From Dehalococcoidia bacterium (GTDB lineage Bacteria > Chloroflexota > Dehalococcoidia > GIF9 > UBA5629), in contig JAQTLG010000038.1 of assembly GCA_028715025.1 (NCBI GenBank), positions 1 through 9,704 on the forward strand: a stretch of 9,704 nucleotides of DNA, in the 5' to 3' direction. Made by a program: the position numbers and the translations under genes. Positions 1 to 7,819 of this stretch are shown in pieces. The notes under the pieces are model-generated. The model was not told the DNA's origin, did not search any database, and was given only the letters and a program-made list of their open reading frames with translations. Position 1 is the first letter of the stretch, and each line of letters begins with the position of its first letter.

Positions 1-1078
<1,078 letters not shown>

Positions 1079-1083
1079 CAGAT

Positions 1084-1119
1084 AAAACGGCGCTGCCCGC
1101 AAAGCAGCGCCGTTTTTTT
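1084..1119 (+). terminator. Intrinsic terminator after acs
   Basis: A perfect 13-bp stem pairs 1084-1096 (AAAACGGCGCTGC) with 1104-1116 (GCAGCGCCGTTTT) around a 7-base loop (CCGCAAA). A seven-T run at 1113-1119 follows the GC core. It starts six bases after the acs stop codon and separates acs from the transporter gene downstream. Confidence 0.95.
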
Positions 1120-1153
1120 ATCTATAAAAACAGAGCAATATTTTCTAATTTTC

Positions 1154-1160
1154 AGGAGGA
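1154..1160 (+). promoter_or_regulatory. Shine-Dalgarno of the MFS transporter gene
   Basis: AGGAGGA lies 11 bases before the ATG at 1172, a slightly long but workable spacing. It fixes that ATG as the start. I see no convincing -35/-10 pair in the AT-rich 1120-1153 stretch, so transcription may also come from read-through of the acs terminator. Confidence 0.8.
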
Positions 1161-1171
1161 GAAGGTACAAA

Positions 1172-2422
1172 ATGGCTGAAGAAGCGAGAGTTTTCGGGAT
1201 GCCTGCTGAGAAGGGCAGGTGGATCTTCGTTGTATTAGGTTTCATCATCAATCTTTGTCTTGGCAGTGTTTATGCGTATAGTGTATTTAACGTCCCTGTC
1301 AGGAACCTGTTCAATATCGGAGCATTTGATAGCGGATTACCCTTTATGGTATTCCTGGCCTTTTTCGCCGGCATATTCCCGTTTAGCGGCAGGTTACTGG
1401 AAAAAGTCGGTCCCAGGAAACTGGGCGTTATCGGCGGCGTCATCGTCGGACTGGGATGGATACTATCCGGTATTTTACCGTCGATGATACCAAACATCTG
1501 GACACTGATTATTACGTATGGAGTTATCGCGGGATCGGGCGTCGGCCTGGCCTACAGTGGCCCTATTCAGGTTGCTACCAGATGGTTCCCCGATAAGAAA
1601 GGTCTGGCGGTAGGTTTAACTGTGGCCGGTTTCGGCGGATCGCCTTTCGTCAGCGCCTATGTGGCAAAAGCGCTCATTGATTCCGTAACCGTTTTACCCA
1701 CGTTCCTTTATCTTGGCATCGCATTTCTGCTATTGATAATCTTGCTGTCCATCCCTTTGAAGTTCCCTGTAGCGGGTTGGAAACCTGCCGGATGGACTCC
1801 TAAAGCAGGTGCCGCAGTTGCTTCTGCTGATTATGATAGTTCCCAAATGACAAAGACATCCTCATTTTGGGGGCTTTTTATCTGTTTCACTATAGGTTCA
1901 CTGGCAGGCTTGATGGCCATAAGTATATCCAGTCCTGTCGCAACAGGAATCATTAAACTTGACTCTGCAGTTGCGGCAATTTTGGTCTCTGTGTTTGCCA
2001 TATTCAATGGTGGTGGTAGACCGTTGTTCGGTTGGATAACGGACAGGATAACGCCGAGATATGCGGCAATCCTGTCTTTTGTAATTATCCTTCTGGCGTC
2101 TATCGGAATGATGTTTGCCGGTCCGGGTACCACGGTCCTCTATGTGGTCTGTTTCGCAGGGTTCTGGCTGTGCCTGGGCGGTTGGCTGGCAATTGCGCCG
2201 ACCTCTACGGCCACTTTCTTCGGGATCAAATTTAATGCCAGGAATTATGGCATTATGCTGCTGGCCTATGGCATCGGCGCCATTCTAGCCAATTTCACTT
2301 GCGGTTTTGCCAGTGACCTGTTCGGCTCATACCTGAGGGCCTTTATTCCGGTCGGTGTACTGGCCTTTGCGGGTCTTTTCATAGCCTTCTTCCTGATGAA
2401 ACCACCGAAGAAAATCAGTTAG
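1172..2422 (+). CDS. OFA-family major facilitator transporter (monocarboxylate/oxalate-formate type)
   Basis: A 416-residue membrane protein, the usual length for the family, with about 12 hydrophobic segments split 6+6 by a polar central loop at roughly residues 200-230. The first helix begins near residue 17 (WIFVVLGFIINLCLG). The cytoplasmic loop between helices 2 and 3 carries an MFS motif-A variant (SGRLLEKVGPRKLG, residues 72-85), and its second-half counterpart is FGWITDRITPRY (286-297). The block RWFPDKKGLAVGLTVAGFGG (137-156) is typical of the oxalate:formate antiporter (OFA) group, which includes transporters annotated for lactate and other small carboxylates. The substrate cannot be read from the sequence. 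Its place just after acetyl-CoA synthetase makes acetate, lactate or a similar monocarboxylate a reasonable inference. The start is fixed by the AGGAGGA upstream. The acs terminator lies between the two genes, so co-transcription would need read-through. Confidence 0.88.
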   Translation: MAEEARVFGMPAEKGRWIFVVLGFIINLCLGSVYAYSVFNVPVRNLFNIGAFDSGLPFMVFLAFFAGIFPFSGRLLEKVGPRKLGVIGGVIVGLGWILSGILPSMIPNIWTLIITYGVIAGSGVGLAYSGPIQVATRWFPDKKGLAVGLTVAGFGGSPFVSAYVAKALIDSVTVLPTFLYLGIAFLLLIILLSIPLKFPVAGWKPAGWTPKAGAAVASADYDSSQMTKTSSFWGLFICFTIGSLAGLMAISISSPVATGIIKLDSAVAAILVSVFAIFNGGGRPLFGWITDRITPRYAAILSFVIILLASIGMMFAGPGTTVLYVVCFAGFWLCLGGWLAIAPTSTATFFGIKFNARNYGIMLLAYGIGAILANFTCGFASDLFGSYLRAFIPVGVLAFAGLFIAFFLMKPPKKIS

Positions 2423-2449
2423 CTGTAATATCTCTGCAATTAAAGATTT

Positions 2450-2484
2450 AAGTGGGCGGCGGGCATAATACCTGCCGCCCACTT
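2450..2484 (+). terminator. Long GC-rich hairpin after the transporter gene, probable terminator
   Basis: The arms 2450-2463 (AAGTGGGCGGCGGG) and 2471-2484 (CCTGCCGCCCACTT) pair over 14 positions with one G-T wobble, around a CATAATA loop. It starts 27 bases past the transporter stop. The downstream tract (GTGTATGTTTC) is only moderately T-rich, so termination may be less efficient than at 1084-1119. The flanking AA and TT could let it work on both strands, but no minus-strand gene approaches it. Confidence 0.72.
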
Positions 2485-2512
2485 GTGTATGTTTCTATAC
2501 GCCTCTTACAGG

Positions 2513-2521
2513 TGCTAAAAT
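2513..2521 (+). promoter_or_regulatory. Candidate extended -10 promoter for uvrA
   Basis: TGCTAAAAT is a TGn extended -10 followed by TAAAAT (2516-2521). No good -35 is seen at 17 bases upstream (TTCTAT, 2493-2498). Initiation would fall about 7 bases on, leaving a leader of roughly a dozen bases before the uvrA ATG, which agrees with the lack of a clear Shine-Dalgarno there. I see no obvious LexA-type dyad in this gap. Confidence 0.35.
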
Positions 2522-2540
2522 TATTCCCTGTGGTAAAAGT

Positions 2541-5396
2541 ATGTCTACTGATGCAATTGAAGTCAGGGGTGCTCGGGAACACAATCTCAAGAACATTGAC
2601 GTCACTATCCCGAGGGATAAACTGGTCGTCATTACAGGCGTATCAGGTTCAGGCAAGAGCTCTCTGGCATTCGACACCATCTATGCCGAGGGACAGCGGC
2701 GTTATATCGAGTCGCTTTCGGCTTATGCCCGGCAGTTTCTGGGACGTATGGACAAACCGGATGTCGACTATATCGAAGGCCTGAGCCCCGCCATATCGAT
2801 CGATCAGAAGGGGCCGTCTCATAATCCACGCTCCATAGTGGGAACCGTGACAGAGGTCTACGATTACCTGCGCCTGCTGTTTGCCAGGGTAGGCAGGCCG
2901 CATTGTCCCCAATGCGGCCGGGAGATATCCCGCCAGACAGTACAACAGATCGTAGATTCGGTGCTTGGGATCAAGCCGGATACTCGCATAATGGTGTTGG
3001 CGCCGTTGATCAGGGACAGGAAAGGTGAGCATCTGCAGGTATTCGACGATCTGAAGAAGGCGGGATTTGTACGTGTCAGGATCGATGGATATGTGCGCGA
3101 CCTGTCCGAAGTCATACAGCTGGAAAAAAACAAGAAACACACGGTGGAAGCCGTGGTGGACCGCATTGTAACGGGTGATGAGAGCAACCGTGCACGTATA
3201 GCCGATTCAGTTGAGACCGCGCTCAAGCTGGGGGGAGGTGTGGTGCTGGTGTCCGTTGCCGATGGAGACGAGATGCTCTTTTCGGAGCATTTTGCCTGCG
3301 TTAATTGCGGGATCAGCCTGGGGGAGATCGCTCCGCGCACATTCAGCTTCAATAGCCCTCATGGTGCCTGCCCGGCCTGCACCGGTTTGGGTATTAAACT
3401 TGAGATCGATCCCGATCTGGTTATACCTAACAGGGAGCTGACGATTGCGGAAGGCGCTATTAGGCCATGGGCTACCTACTCATGGTATATCAGCCAGCTC
3501 GAAGAGGTTGCAGGCCAATATGATTTCTCGCTGCGTGTACCTGTGAAAAAGCTGACCAAGGAACAATTGAATCTGGTGCTGTATGGAGAACATCCTGACC
3601 GGCACAGGTACCGTTATCGTTTCGGTAAAGTGCGCGAGTATGCAGTCGGCTTCGAGGGCGTTATACCAAACCTGCAACGCCTTCATAGGGAAACGGAGTC
3701 TGAAAACAGGCGTGCAGAGATCGAGAGGTATATGTCGGCGTCACCCTGTCAGGTTTGCGGGGGAAAAAAGTTGAAACCGGAATCGCTGGCGGTCAGAATC
3801 GATGGAAATAATATTATGGATGTAACGGCCTTGTCGGCGATTGACGCAAGCGTATGGATCCAATCCATTGCAGGCAGTCGTGACGGCAGGCAAATACTGA
3901 CGTCAAATGAGCAAATGATCGCGGGGCAAATCATAAAGGAGATCAATGCCCGTCTGGGTTTTCTCAGGGATATAGGACTTGGATACCTGACTTTGGACAG
4001 GTCCTCGGCCACTTTAAGCGGCGGAGAAACGCAGAGGATAAGGCTGGCAACCATGATAGGAAGCGGATTGATGGGCGTGCTATATATTTGTGATGAACCG
4101 ACTATCGGCCTGCATCCCGCCGATATATACAGGCTGATTAATACGCTTAAGAAGCTTCGTGACTTGGGCAATACCGTTATCAGCGTTGAGCATGACGAGA
4201 GTATGATGCGGGCGGCTGATTTCATTGTTGATCTGGGTCCGGGCGCAGGCGAGCACGGGGGCCGCATCGTTGCGACCGGCAGTATTCAAGATGTGATGAA
4301 GGCCCGTGAATCGGTAACCGGCCAGTATTTGAGCGGCATCAAGCATATACCCATGCCGGCCGGGCGCAGGAACGGGTCCGGCAAATTCCTGGTGATTAAA
4401 AAAGCAGGGGAGAACAATCTTAAAGATATCGACGTTATAATCCCGCTGGGCAAGCTGGTCTGCATCAGTGGCGTCTCAGGAAGCGGCAAAAGTACGTTGA
4501 TGAACGATATTTTATACAAGAAGCTGGCCCAGGTTTTTTATCAGGCCAGGGACAAGCCGGGGAAATGCGCAGGAATAACCGGTATAGAGAATATTGACAA
4601 GGTAATCAACATCGATCAGTCTCCCATCGGACGCACCCCTCGCAGTAATCCGGCCACCTATACCGGTGCCTTCACTCCCATCAGGGAGCTTTTCTCATCT
4701 GTCCCGGAAGCGCGCGTGCGCGGCTACGGGCCGGGTCGTTTTTCATTTAATGTGCGCGGCGGCCGCTGCGAAGCTTGCCAGGGCGACGGCTATATACAGA
4801 TCGAGATGCAGTTTTTGCCCGATGTTACCGTTCCCTGTGAGGTATGCAAAGGAAGACGATATAATCGGGAAGCACTGGAGATACAGTTCAAGGGGAAGAA
4901 TATTGCTGATGTGCTCGATATGACGATCGAGGAAGCTACTGCCTTTTTCACCAGCTTCCCCAAAGTTAAAAATAAGCTCGCCACATTGCTGGATGTGGGA
5001 TTGGGTTATATGCGTCTGGGACAGCCCGCCCCGACGCTGTCAGGTGGAGAGGCACAGAGAGTCAAACTGGCATCGGAGCTGTCTCGCAGGTCAACAGGCA
5101 GGACCCTCTATATTCTGGACGAACCGACGACAGGACTTTCTTTCGCAGATATCGATTGTCTGCTGAGGGTTATTCAAAGGCTGGTGGACTCCGGCAATAC
5201 AGTGATTATCATAGAGCACCATATGGACGTGATTAAAAATGCAGATTATATCATCGACCTCGGGCCGGGAGCGGGAGACGAAGGAGGTTATCTCATAGCC
5301 TCAGGTACACCTGAAGAGGTGGCAAACATCGATGCTTCCGCCACAGGACGTTACCTGAAAGAAGTGCTGGCCGGACGCAACCTCGCTGCCGGTTAG
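2541..5396 (+). CDS. uvrA: UvrA, excinuclease ABC subunit A
   Basis: A complete 951-residue UvrA (family norm about 940-960). It is the DNA-damage sensor of nucleotide-excision repair and works with UvrB as a cytosolic tandem ABC ATPase. ATPase 1 has Walker A GVSGSGKS at 33-40, signature LSGGE at 492-496 and Walker B ICDEP with D518/E519. ATPase 2 has Walker A GVSGSGKST at 644-652, LSGGE at 833-837 and ILDEP with D860/E861. Zinc module 1 uses C253, C256, C277 and C280; zinc module 2 uses C743, C746, C766 and C769. The UvrB-binding region lies about 130-250. The switch histidines are present (VEHDE and IEHHMD). One oddity: after the second Walker B the protein reads TTGLSFADI, with serine at 867 where I recall histidine in most UvrA. 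The ATG at 2541 begins the canonical I-x-V-x-G-A-R-E-H-N-L start region; no in-frame upstream start is available and the Shine-Dalgarno is poor. Confidence 0.97.
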   Translation: MSTDAIEVRGAREHNLKNIDVTIPRDKLVVITGVSGSGKSSLAFDTIYAEGQRRYIESLSAYARQFLGRMDKPDVDYIEGLSPAISIDQKGPSHNPRSIVGTVTEVYDYLRLLFARVGRPHCPQCGREISRQTVQQIVDSVLGIKPDTRIMVLAPLIRDRKGEHLQVFDDLKKAGFVRVRIDGYVRDLSEVIQLEKNKKHTVEAVVDRIVTGDESNRARIADSVETALKLGGGVVLVSVADGDEMLFSEHFACVNCGISLGEIAPRTFSFNSPHGACPACTGLGIKLEIDPDLVIPNRELTIAEGAIRPWATYSWYISQLEEVAGQYDFSLRVPVKKLTKEQLNLVLYGEHPDRHRYRYRFGKVREYAVGFEGVIPNLQRLHRETESENRRAEIERYMSASPCQVCGGKKLKPESLAVRIDGNNIMDVTALSAIDASVWIQSIAGSRDGRQILTSNEQMIAGQIIKEINARLGFLRDIGLGYLTLDRSSATLSGGETQRIRLATMIGSGLMGVLYICDEPTIGLHPADIYRLINTLKKLRDLGNTVISVEHDESMMRAADFIVDLGPGAGEHGGRIVATGSIQDVMKARESVTGQYLSGIKHIPMPAGRRNGSGKFLVIKKAGENNLKDIDVIIPLGKLVCISGVSGSGKSTLMNDILYKKLAQVFYQARDKPGKCAGITGIENIDKVINIDQSPIGRTPRSNPATYTGAFTPIRELFSSVPEARVRGYGPGRFSFNVRGGRCEACQGDGYIQIEMQFLPDVTVPCEVCKGRRYNREALEIQFKGKNIADVLDMTIEEATAFFTSFPKVKNKLATLLDVGLGYMRLGQPAPTLSGGEAQRVKLASELSRRSTGRTLYILDEPTTGLSFADIDCLLRVIQRLVDSGNTVIIIEHHMDVIKNADYIIDLGPGAGDEGGYLIASGTPEEVANIDASATGRYLKEVLAGRNLAAG

Positions 5397-5541
5397 CAGT
5401 TCTACATCCTGTTGGTTTTTATGTTTTAATTACATTCTGTTAAGATATCGCATGCAGCGCAGTTGACAGCTTCACGGATGATACTATTCGGGCGATTCTT
5501 GAATTCATCATGCCGGAGAATAATAAGCGTCAGGAGGTGTT
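5397..5541 (+). promoter_or_regulatory. Gap before the lipoprotein gene, with a possible weak promoter
   Basis: These 145 bases hold no open frame that looks coding. No strong hairpin terminator for uvrA is seen. A perfect -35 hexamer TTGACA sits at 5463-5468, but the best -10 at acceptable spacing is poor (TATTCG at 5485-5490, 16-base spacer). A clear Shine-Dalgarno (AGGAGGT, 5532-5538) ends the gap. The lipoprotein may therefore have its own weak promoter or be read through from uvrA. Confidence 0.35.
5532..5538 (+). promoter_or_regulatory. Shine-Dalgarno of the lipoprotein gene
   Basis: AGGAGGT lies three bases before the ATG at 5542. The match is strong and the spacing tight. The signal peptide begins directly at this ATG, which supports the start. 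The next in-frame ATG (residue 7) would give a more standard spacing but drop the short polar n-region. Confidence 0.7.
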
Positions 5542-6651
5542 ATGCCCAATCTGCATAAAATGGTTTGTCTTATTTCCCTGCCATTTATAGCAGGATTACT
5601 TTTCCTCTCAGCTGCCTGTGGAGTTGACGAAGATCAACCGGTGCAACAGGGCAGCAGTCAAACGACAGCAGTAAAAAGCGATTTAAAGATTGATGTTGTG
5701 CCCATGCAGTCGGTTACCCCTGCTATCTATTTGCAAATGCCCAACCTGGATATCACCTTCGTCGATTTCGAAATCACCAATAATGGAGATAGTCCGATCA
5801 GCCTTAGTGTGGAGTCGGAGCTTCAGGGCTATTCTGAAAAAGCGATCGACACCGTGGACATCAGCCCGCATGCCACCGTAGTTGTTGGGCAGACTCCAAT
5901 ACTTAAACCGCAGGCTATACCGCTCGAGATTGCCAATACCACATTGCGTTACCGTATTGCCGACAGCAGCGGCGCCGTTATCCGGGAGCAGACATTGCCG
6001 GTCAAGATATATGGCAGGGATACGATGCTGTGGGCAATGCAGGAGGGTGATGACTGGACCGATACATCGGTCTTTATCGGAGCGTTCGTTACTCCTCATG
6101 CGCCGGAGATCGATGAACTCGTGCGACAGGCTGCCGAATACCACCCCTCAAATTCCATGGAAGGTTATCAGTGCAGCCAGTGTTCCGATGAGGAATGGAG
6201 CGAATATACTACGGCCCAGGTGAAGGCGGTTTATGAAGCTCTCCAGCAGGATTATCATCTTAAATACATCAACTCCACCATCGCTTTCAGTAACGAATCG
6301 GAGGCGCCGCAGAGAATACGTCTACCGTCGGAGTCTATTAATACCAAGTCATCCAACTGTATCGACGGTACCGTGCTCTATGCCTCAGCACTGGAATCCA
6401 TGGATATGCATCCCTATATAGTGCTTACACCGACCCATGCTTTTCTATGCTATGAAATTAATCCTGACGATCCAAATAGCCTCGGCTGTCTGGAAACAAC
6501 CATGACCGGTTCAGCGGCTTTCGAGGACGCTGCAGAGATGGGAGAGCAGGAATTGTCTGAGGAGATGTCAAACGGCAATATCAAATCGGGGAAATCCAAA
6601 ATACTCTCTGTTCATCAACTGAGAGCCAGCGGCATACTGCCTATGAAATGA
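5542..6651 (+). CDS. Secreted lipoprotein with transglutaminase-like Cys-His-Glu core, function unknown
   Basis: I cannot assign this 369-residue protein to a named family. Residues 1-25 are a lipoprotein signal peptide with one lysine, a hydrophobic core and a lipobox LSAAC, so C26 should be lipidated and the protein anchored outside the cytoplasmic membrane. A polar linker (about 28-45) leads to a probable beta-sandwich at about 46-155, with the FEITNNGDSPISL pattern of Ig-like extracellular domains. The C-terminal half looks like a transglutaminase/cysteine-protease fold: SSNCIDGTVLYASALE with C273, PTHAFLCYE with H299, then CLETT with E318, in the order and spacing expected for a catalytic Cys-His-acid set (Glu in place of the commoner Asp). 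A CxxC pair (C211, C214) sits just before it. The triad assignment is inference from pattern. The gene converges on hypA from uvrA's side with no evident functional link to either. It could be a peptide- or cell-wall-modifying enzyme, or a non-catalytic binding protein. Confidence 0.75.
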   Translation: MPNLHKMVCLISLPFIAGLLFLSAACGVDEDQPVQQGSSQTTAVKSDLKIDVVPMQSVTPAIYLQMPNLDITFVDFEITNNGDSPISLSVESELQGYSEKAIDTVDISPHATVVVGQTPILKPQAIPLEIANTTLRYRIADSSGAVIREQTLPVKIYGRDTMLWAMQEGDDWTDTSVFIGAFVTPHAPEIDELVRQAAEYHPSNSMEGYQCSQCSDEEWSEYTTAQVKAVYEALQQDYHLKYINSTIAFSNESEAPQRIRLPSESINTKSSNCIDGTVLYASALESMDMHPYIVLTPTHAFLCYEINPDDPNSLGCLETTMTGSAAFEDAAEMGEQELSEEMSNGNIKSGKSKILSVHQLRASGILPMK

Positions 6652-6696
6652 TCCTGTATTCTTCTAGAAGTGTCGACGATCCAGGCAGTGGATATG
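6652..6696. other. Convergent gap between lipoprotein gene and hypA
   Basis: These 45 bases separate the two stop codons. They hold a perfect 10-base palindrome CTTCTAGAAG (6661-6670), but it has no unpaired loop beyond its own centre and no T-run follows on either strand. I see no convincing terminator, so convergent transcripts may overlap here. Confidence 0.4.
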
Positions 6697-7038
6697 CTAT
6701 TCGATCTCGATATCTTTAATGCTGAGCTCGGTACCACCGATTAGCTGGATTTTTGTGCTGCCGCATTTGGGGCATACGTATTCATATTCCTTGATGGAGA
6801 AATCTGAATTGCAGCCGTCGCAATGTCCGCTGACGGGCACTTCATCGATATTCAGATAGGCTCCCCCGGCTATGGTATCCTTGGACACAAGCCCGAAACA
6901 GAAGGTGAGTTGCAAAGGTACTATGCCGCGCAACTCACCGGCCACCAGGTTGATCCGGGTGATCTTCGATGCGCCTTCCTTGCCGGCTGCGCTGAGCGCT
7001 ATATCCAGTATATTCTGGGCAATGCCCATCTCATGCAT
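6697..7038 (-). CDS. hypA: HypA, NiFe-hydrogenase nickel insertion protein
   Basis: A 113-residue protein of normal HypA length. It starts MHEMGIAQNIL, where H2 and E3 belong to the N-terminal nickel site known from HypA/HybF. A zinc module follows, CDGC (C73, C76) and CPKC (C89, C92), the standard structural zinc ribbon. HypA works with HypB in the cytosol to deliver nickel to the large subunit of NiFe hydrogenase, and in some bacteria to urease. Its start codon lies inside the end of hypB: the 8-base overlap ATGCATGA holds the hypA ATG and the hypB TGA. No strong Shine-Dalgarno precedes it, so expression probably depends on translational coupling with hypB. The gene ends (TAG, 6697-6699) 45 bases from the convergent lipoprotein gene. 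Confidence 0.96.
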   Translation of the reverse strand: MHEMGIAQNILDIALSAAGKEGASKITRINLVAGELRGIVPLQLTFCFGLVSKDTIAGGAYLNIDEVPVSGHCDGCNSDFSIKEYEYVCPKCGSTKIQLIGGTELSIKDIEIE

Positions 7039-7702
7039 GGCCGGCCCCGCCGGTTTTATCGCGGTGTTTTGCTGTCAGCCATGATACCCATTCGTCCAAT
7101 CCGGCGCCGTTTGTACATGATATCTCAATTATGTCGATATCGGGATTTATCTTGAGGGCATTGGCTCTGGCTTCTTTTAAGCTGAAGTTGGTGTACTGGA
7201 GAAGGTCGATTTTATTGATCAGCATCAGAGCCGATTCACGGAACATCAGAGGGTACTTGAGGGGTTTCTCATCACCCTCGGTTACACTCAAAATCATTAT
7301 CTTGTAGTCCTCGCCTACAATGAACTCGGCGGGACAAACCAGGTTTCCCACGTTCTCGACCACCAGAATATCTATATTATCCAGCTTCAGATGGGGAAGA
7401 GCAGAAGCGACCATGTTGGCGTCGAGATGGCAGGCGGTTCCCGTCGTCAATTGTATGGCGGGGATGTTGAATTTACCTATGCGGTCGGCGTCCCGCGTCG
7501 TCTCGATGTCGCCGACGATAACTCCCAGCCTGAGTTTGCCGGCCACTCTCTCTGCCGTTCTCTCAAGCAGTGATGTTTTTCCGGCCCCCGGTGAGCTCAT
7601 CAGGTTGAGCACGAGGTTATGTTTTTCTTCGAAGAGCTGCCTGTTCTCTTCGGCTATCCTGTCATTAGCCTGCAGCACATCCTGCATAACGTTAATCTTC
7701 AT
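7031..7702 (-). CDS. hypB: HypB, hydrogenase nickel incorporation GTPase
   Basis: A 223-residue SIMIBI-class GTPase that drives nickel delivery with HypA. Numbered from the chosen start: Walker A SSPGAGKT (36-43), the GDIETTRDADRI switch region (64-75), the metal-site cysteine-histidine pair C91-H92 in TGTACHLDA, C123 in NVGNLVCPA, and the base-recognition motif NKID (163-166). C91, H92 and C123 match the G-domain metal ligands known in other HypB proteins. There is no N-terminal His-rich stretch and no N-terminal CxxCGC high-affinity nickel motif. The start is the ATG at 7700-7702, preceded by AGAGGT. The frame is open to an ATG at 7768, but that codon overlaps the predicted -35 hexamer and would add 22 residues unlike HypB. 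The promoter at 7740-7768 drives hypB and hypA together. Confidence 0.95.
   Translation of the reverse strand: MKINVMQDVLQANDRIAEENRQLFEEKHNLVLNLMSSPGAGKTSLLERTAERVAGKLRLGVIVGDIETTRDADRIGKFNIPAIQLTTGTACHLDANMVASALPHLKLDNIDILVVENVGNLVCPAEFIVGEDYKIMILSVTEGDEKPLKYPLMFRESALMLINKIDLLQYTNFSLKEARANALKINPDIDIIEISCTNGAGLDEWVSWLTAKHRDKTGGAGHA
7041..7053 (-). repeat. GC hairpin just before the hypA start codon
   Basis: CCGGC-CCC-GCCGG on the plus strand (5-bp arms, 3-base loop) lies within the last hypB codons, encoding a Gly-rich tail (TGGAGHA). On the hypBA transcript it folds two bases before the hypA ATG, where a Shine-Dalgarno would normally sit. Ribosomes finishing hypB would melt it, which would couple hypA translation to hypB. 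Confidence 0.4.
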
Positions 7703-7708
7703 ATAAGT

Positions 7709-7714
7709 ACCTCT
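7709..7714 (-). promoter_or_regulatory. Shine-Dalgarno of hypB
   Basis: Read on the minus strand, AGAGGT lies six bases before the ATG at 7700-7702. It supports the shorter HypB start over the ATG at 7766-7768. Confidence 0.65.
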
Positions 7715-7739
7715 TATTCTGAGAAGCGCTCCGAAGGTA

Positions 7740-7768
7740 AGTATACAGTTTTGATAGTTTGTGTGCAA
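7740..7768 (-). promoter_or_regulatory. Sigma70-type promoter of hypBA
   Basis: On the minus strand TTGCAC (plus-strand 7763-7768) and TATACT (7740-7745) are separated by exactly 17 bases. Five of six -35 positions and five of six -10 positions agree with consensus. Initiation near 7733 would give a leader of about 30 bases before the hypB ATG, holding the Shine-Dalgarno. This is the best promoter in the window and it settles the hypB start. Confidence 0.75.
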
Positions 7769-7789
7769 AGGAAATCAGAGCCAATTCGT

Positions 7790-7819
7790 TTGTAATAGAC
7801 TCGTCTATTTACTTATAAT
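7790..7819 (+). promoter_or_regulatory. Probable promoter of glgP with operator-like dyad in the spacer
   Basis: TTGTAA (7790-7795) and a perfect TATAAT (7814-7819) are separated by 18 bases. Initiation near 7826 would give a leader of about 58 bases before the glgP ATG. The spacer contains almost all of the perfect inverted repeat at 7794-7809, described separately. The divergent hypBA promoter begins about 22 bases away. Confidence 0.6.
7794..7809. repeat. Perfect inverted repeat (operator-like) AATAGAC-TC-GTCTATT
   Basis: Two 7-base arms, AATAGAC and GTCTATT, flank a 2-base centre. It overlaps the last two bases of the -35 hexamer and fills most of the spacer of the glgP promoter, a position where a bound dimeric repressor would block RNA polymerase. 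The TAGAC/GTCTA half-site and short length resemble operators of TetR-type repressors; that assignment is inference and no regulator gene is in view. Confidence 0.55.

Noticed and set aside
2452..2784. Open frame on the plus strand across the hairpin and the uvrA start
   Set aside because: It runs through the terminator-like hairpin, overlaps uvrA in another frame and encodes nothing recognisable.
2649..4519. Several long minus-strand open frames opposite uvrA
   Set aside because: They are antisense shadows of a complete, well-conserved UvrA; none has recognisable protein features or a ribosome-binding site.
5683..6144. Minus-strand open frame opposite the lipoprotein gene
   Set aside because: The plus-strand frame has a Shine-Dalgarno, signal peptide and coherent domains; the antisense frame has none of these.
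6661..6670. Palindrome CTTCTAGAAG as a bidirectional terminator
   Set aside because: It is short, AT-rich, lacks a usable loop and has no T-run on either side.
7041..7058. CCGGC-CCC-GCCGG followed by TTTT read as a plus-strand terminator
   Set aside because: It lies inside hypB coding sequence on the opposite strand, with no plus-strand gene ending just upstream; the lipoprotein gene stops about 390 bases earlier, beyond hypA.
7703..7768. Upstream ATG giving HypB 22 extra N-terminal residues
   Set aside because: The codon overlaps the predicted -35 hexamer, the extra residues do not resemble HypB, and the ATG at 7700-7702 has its own Shine-Dalgarno.
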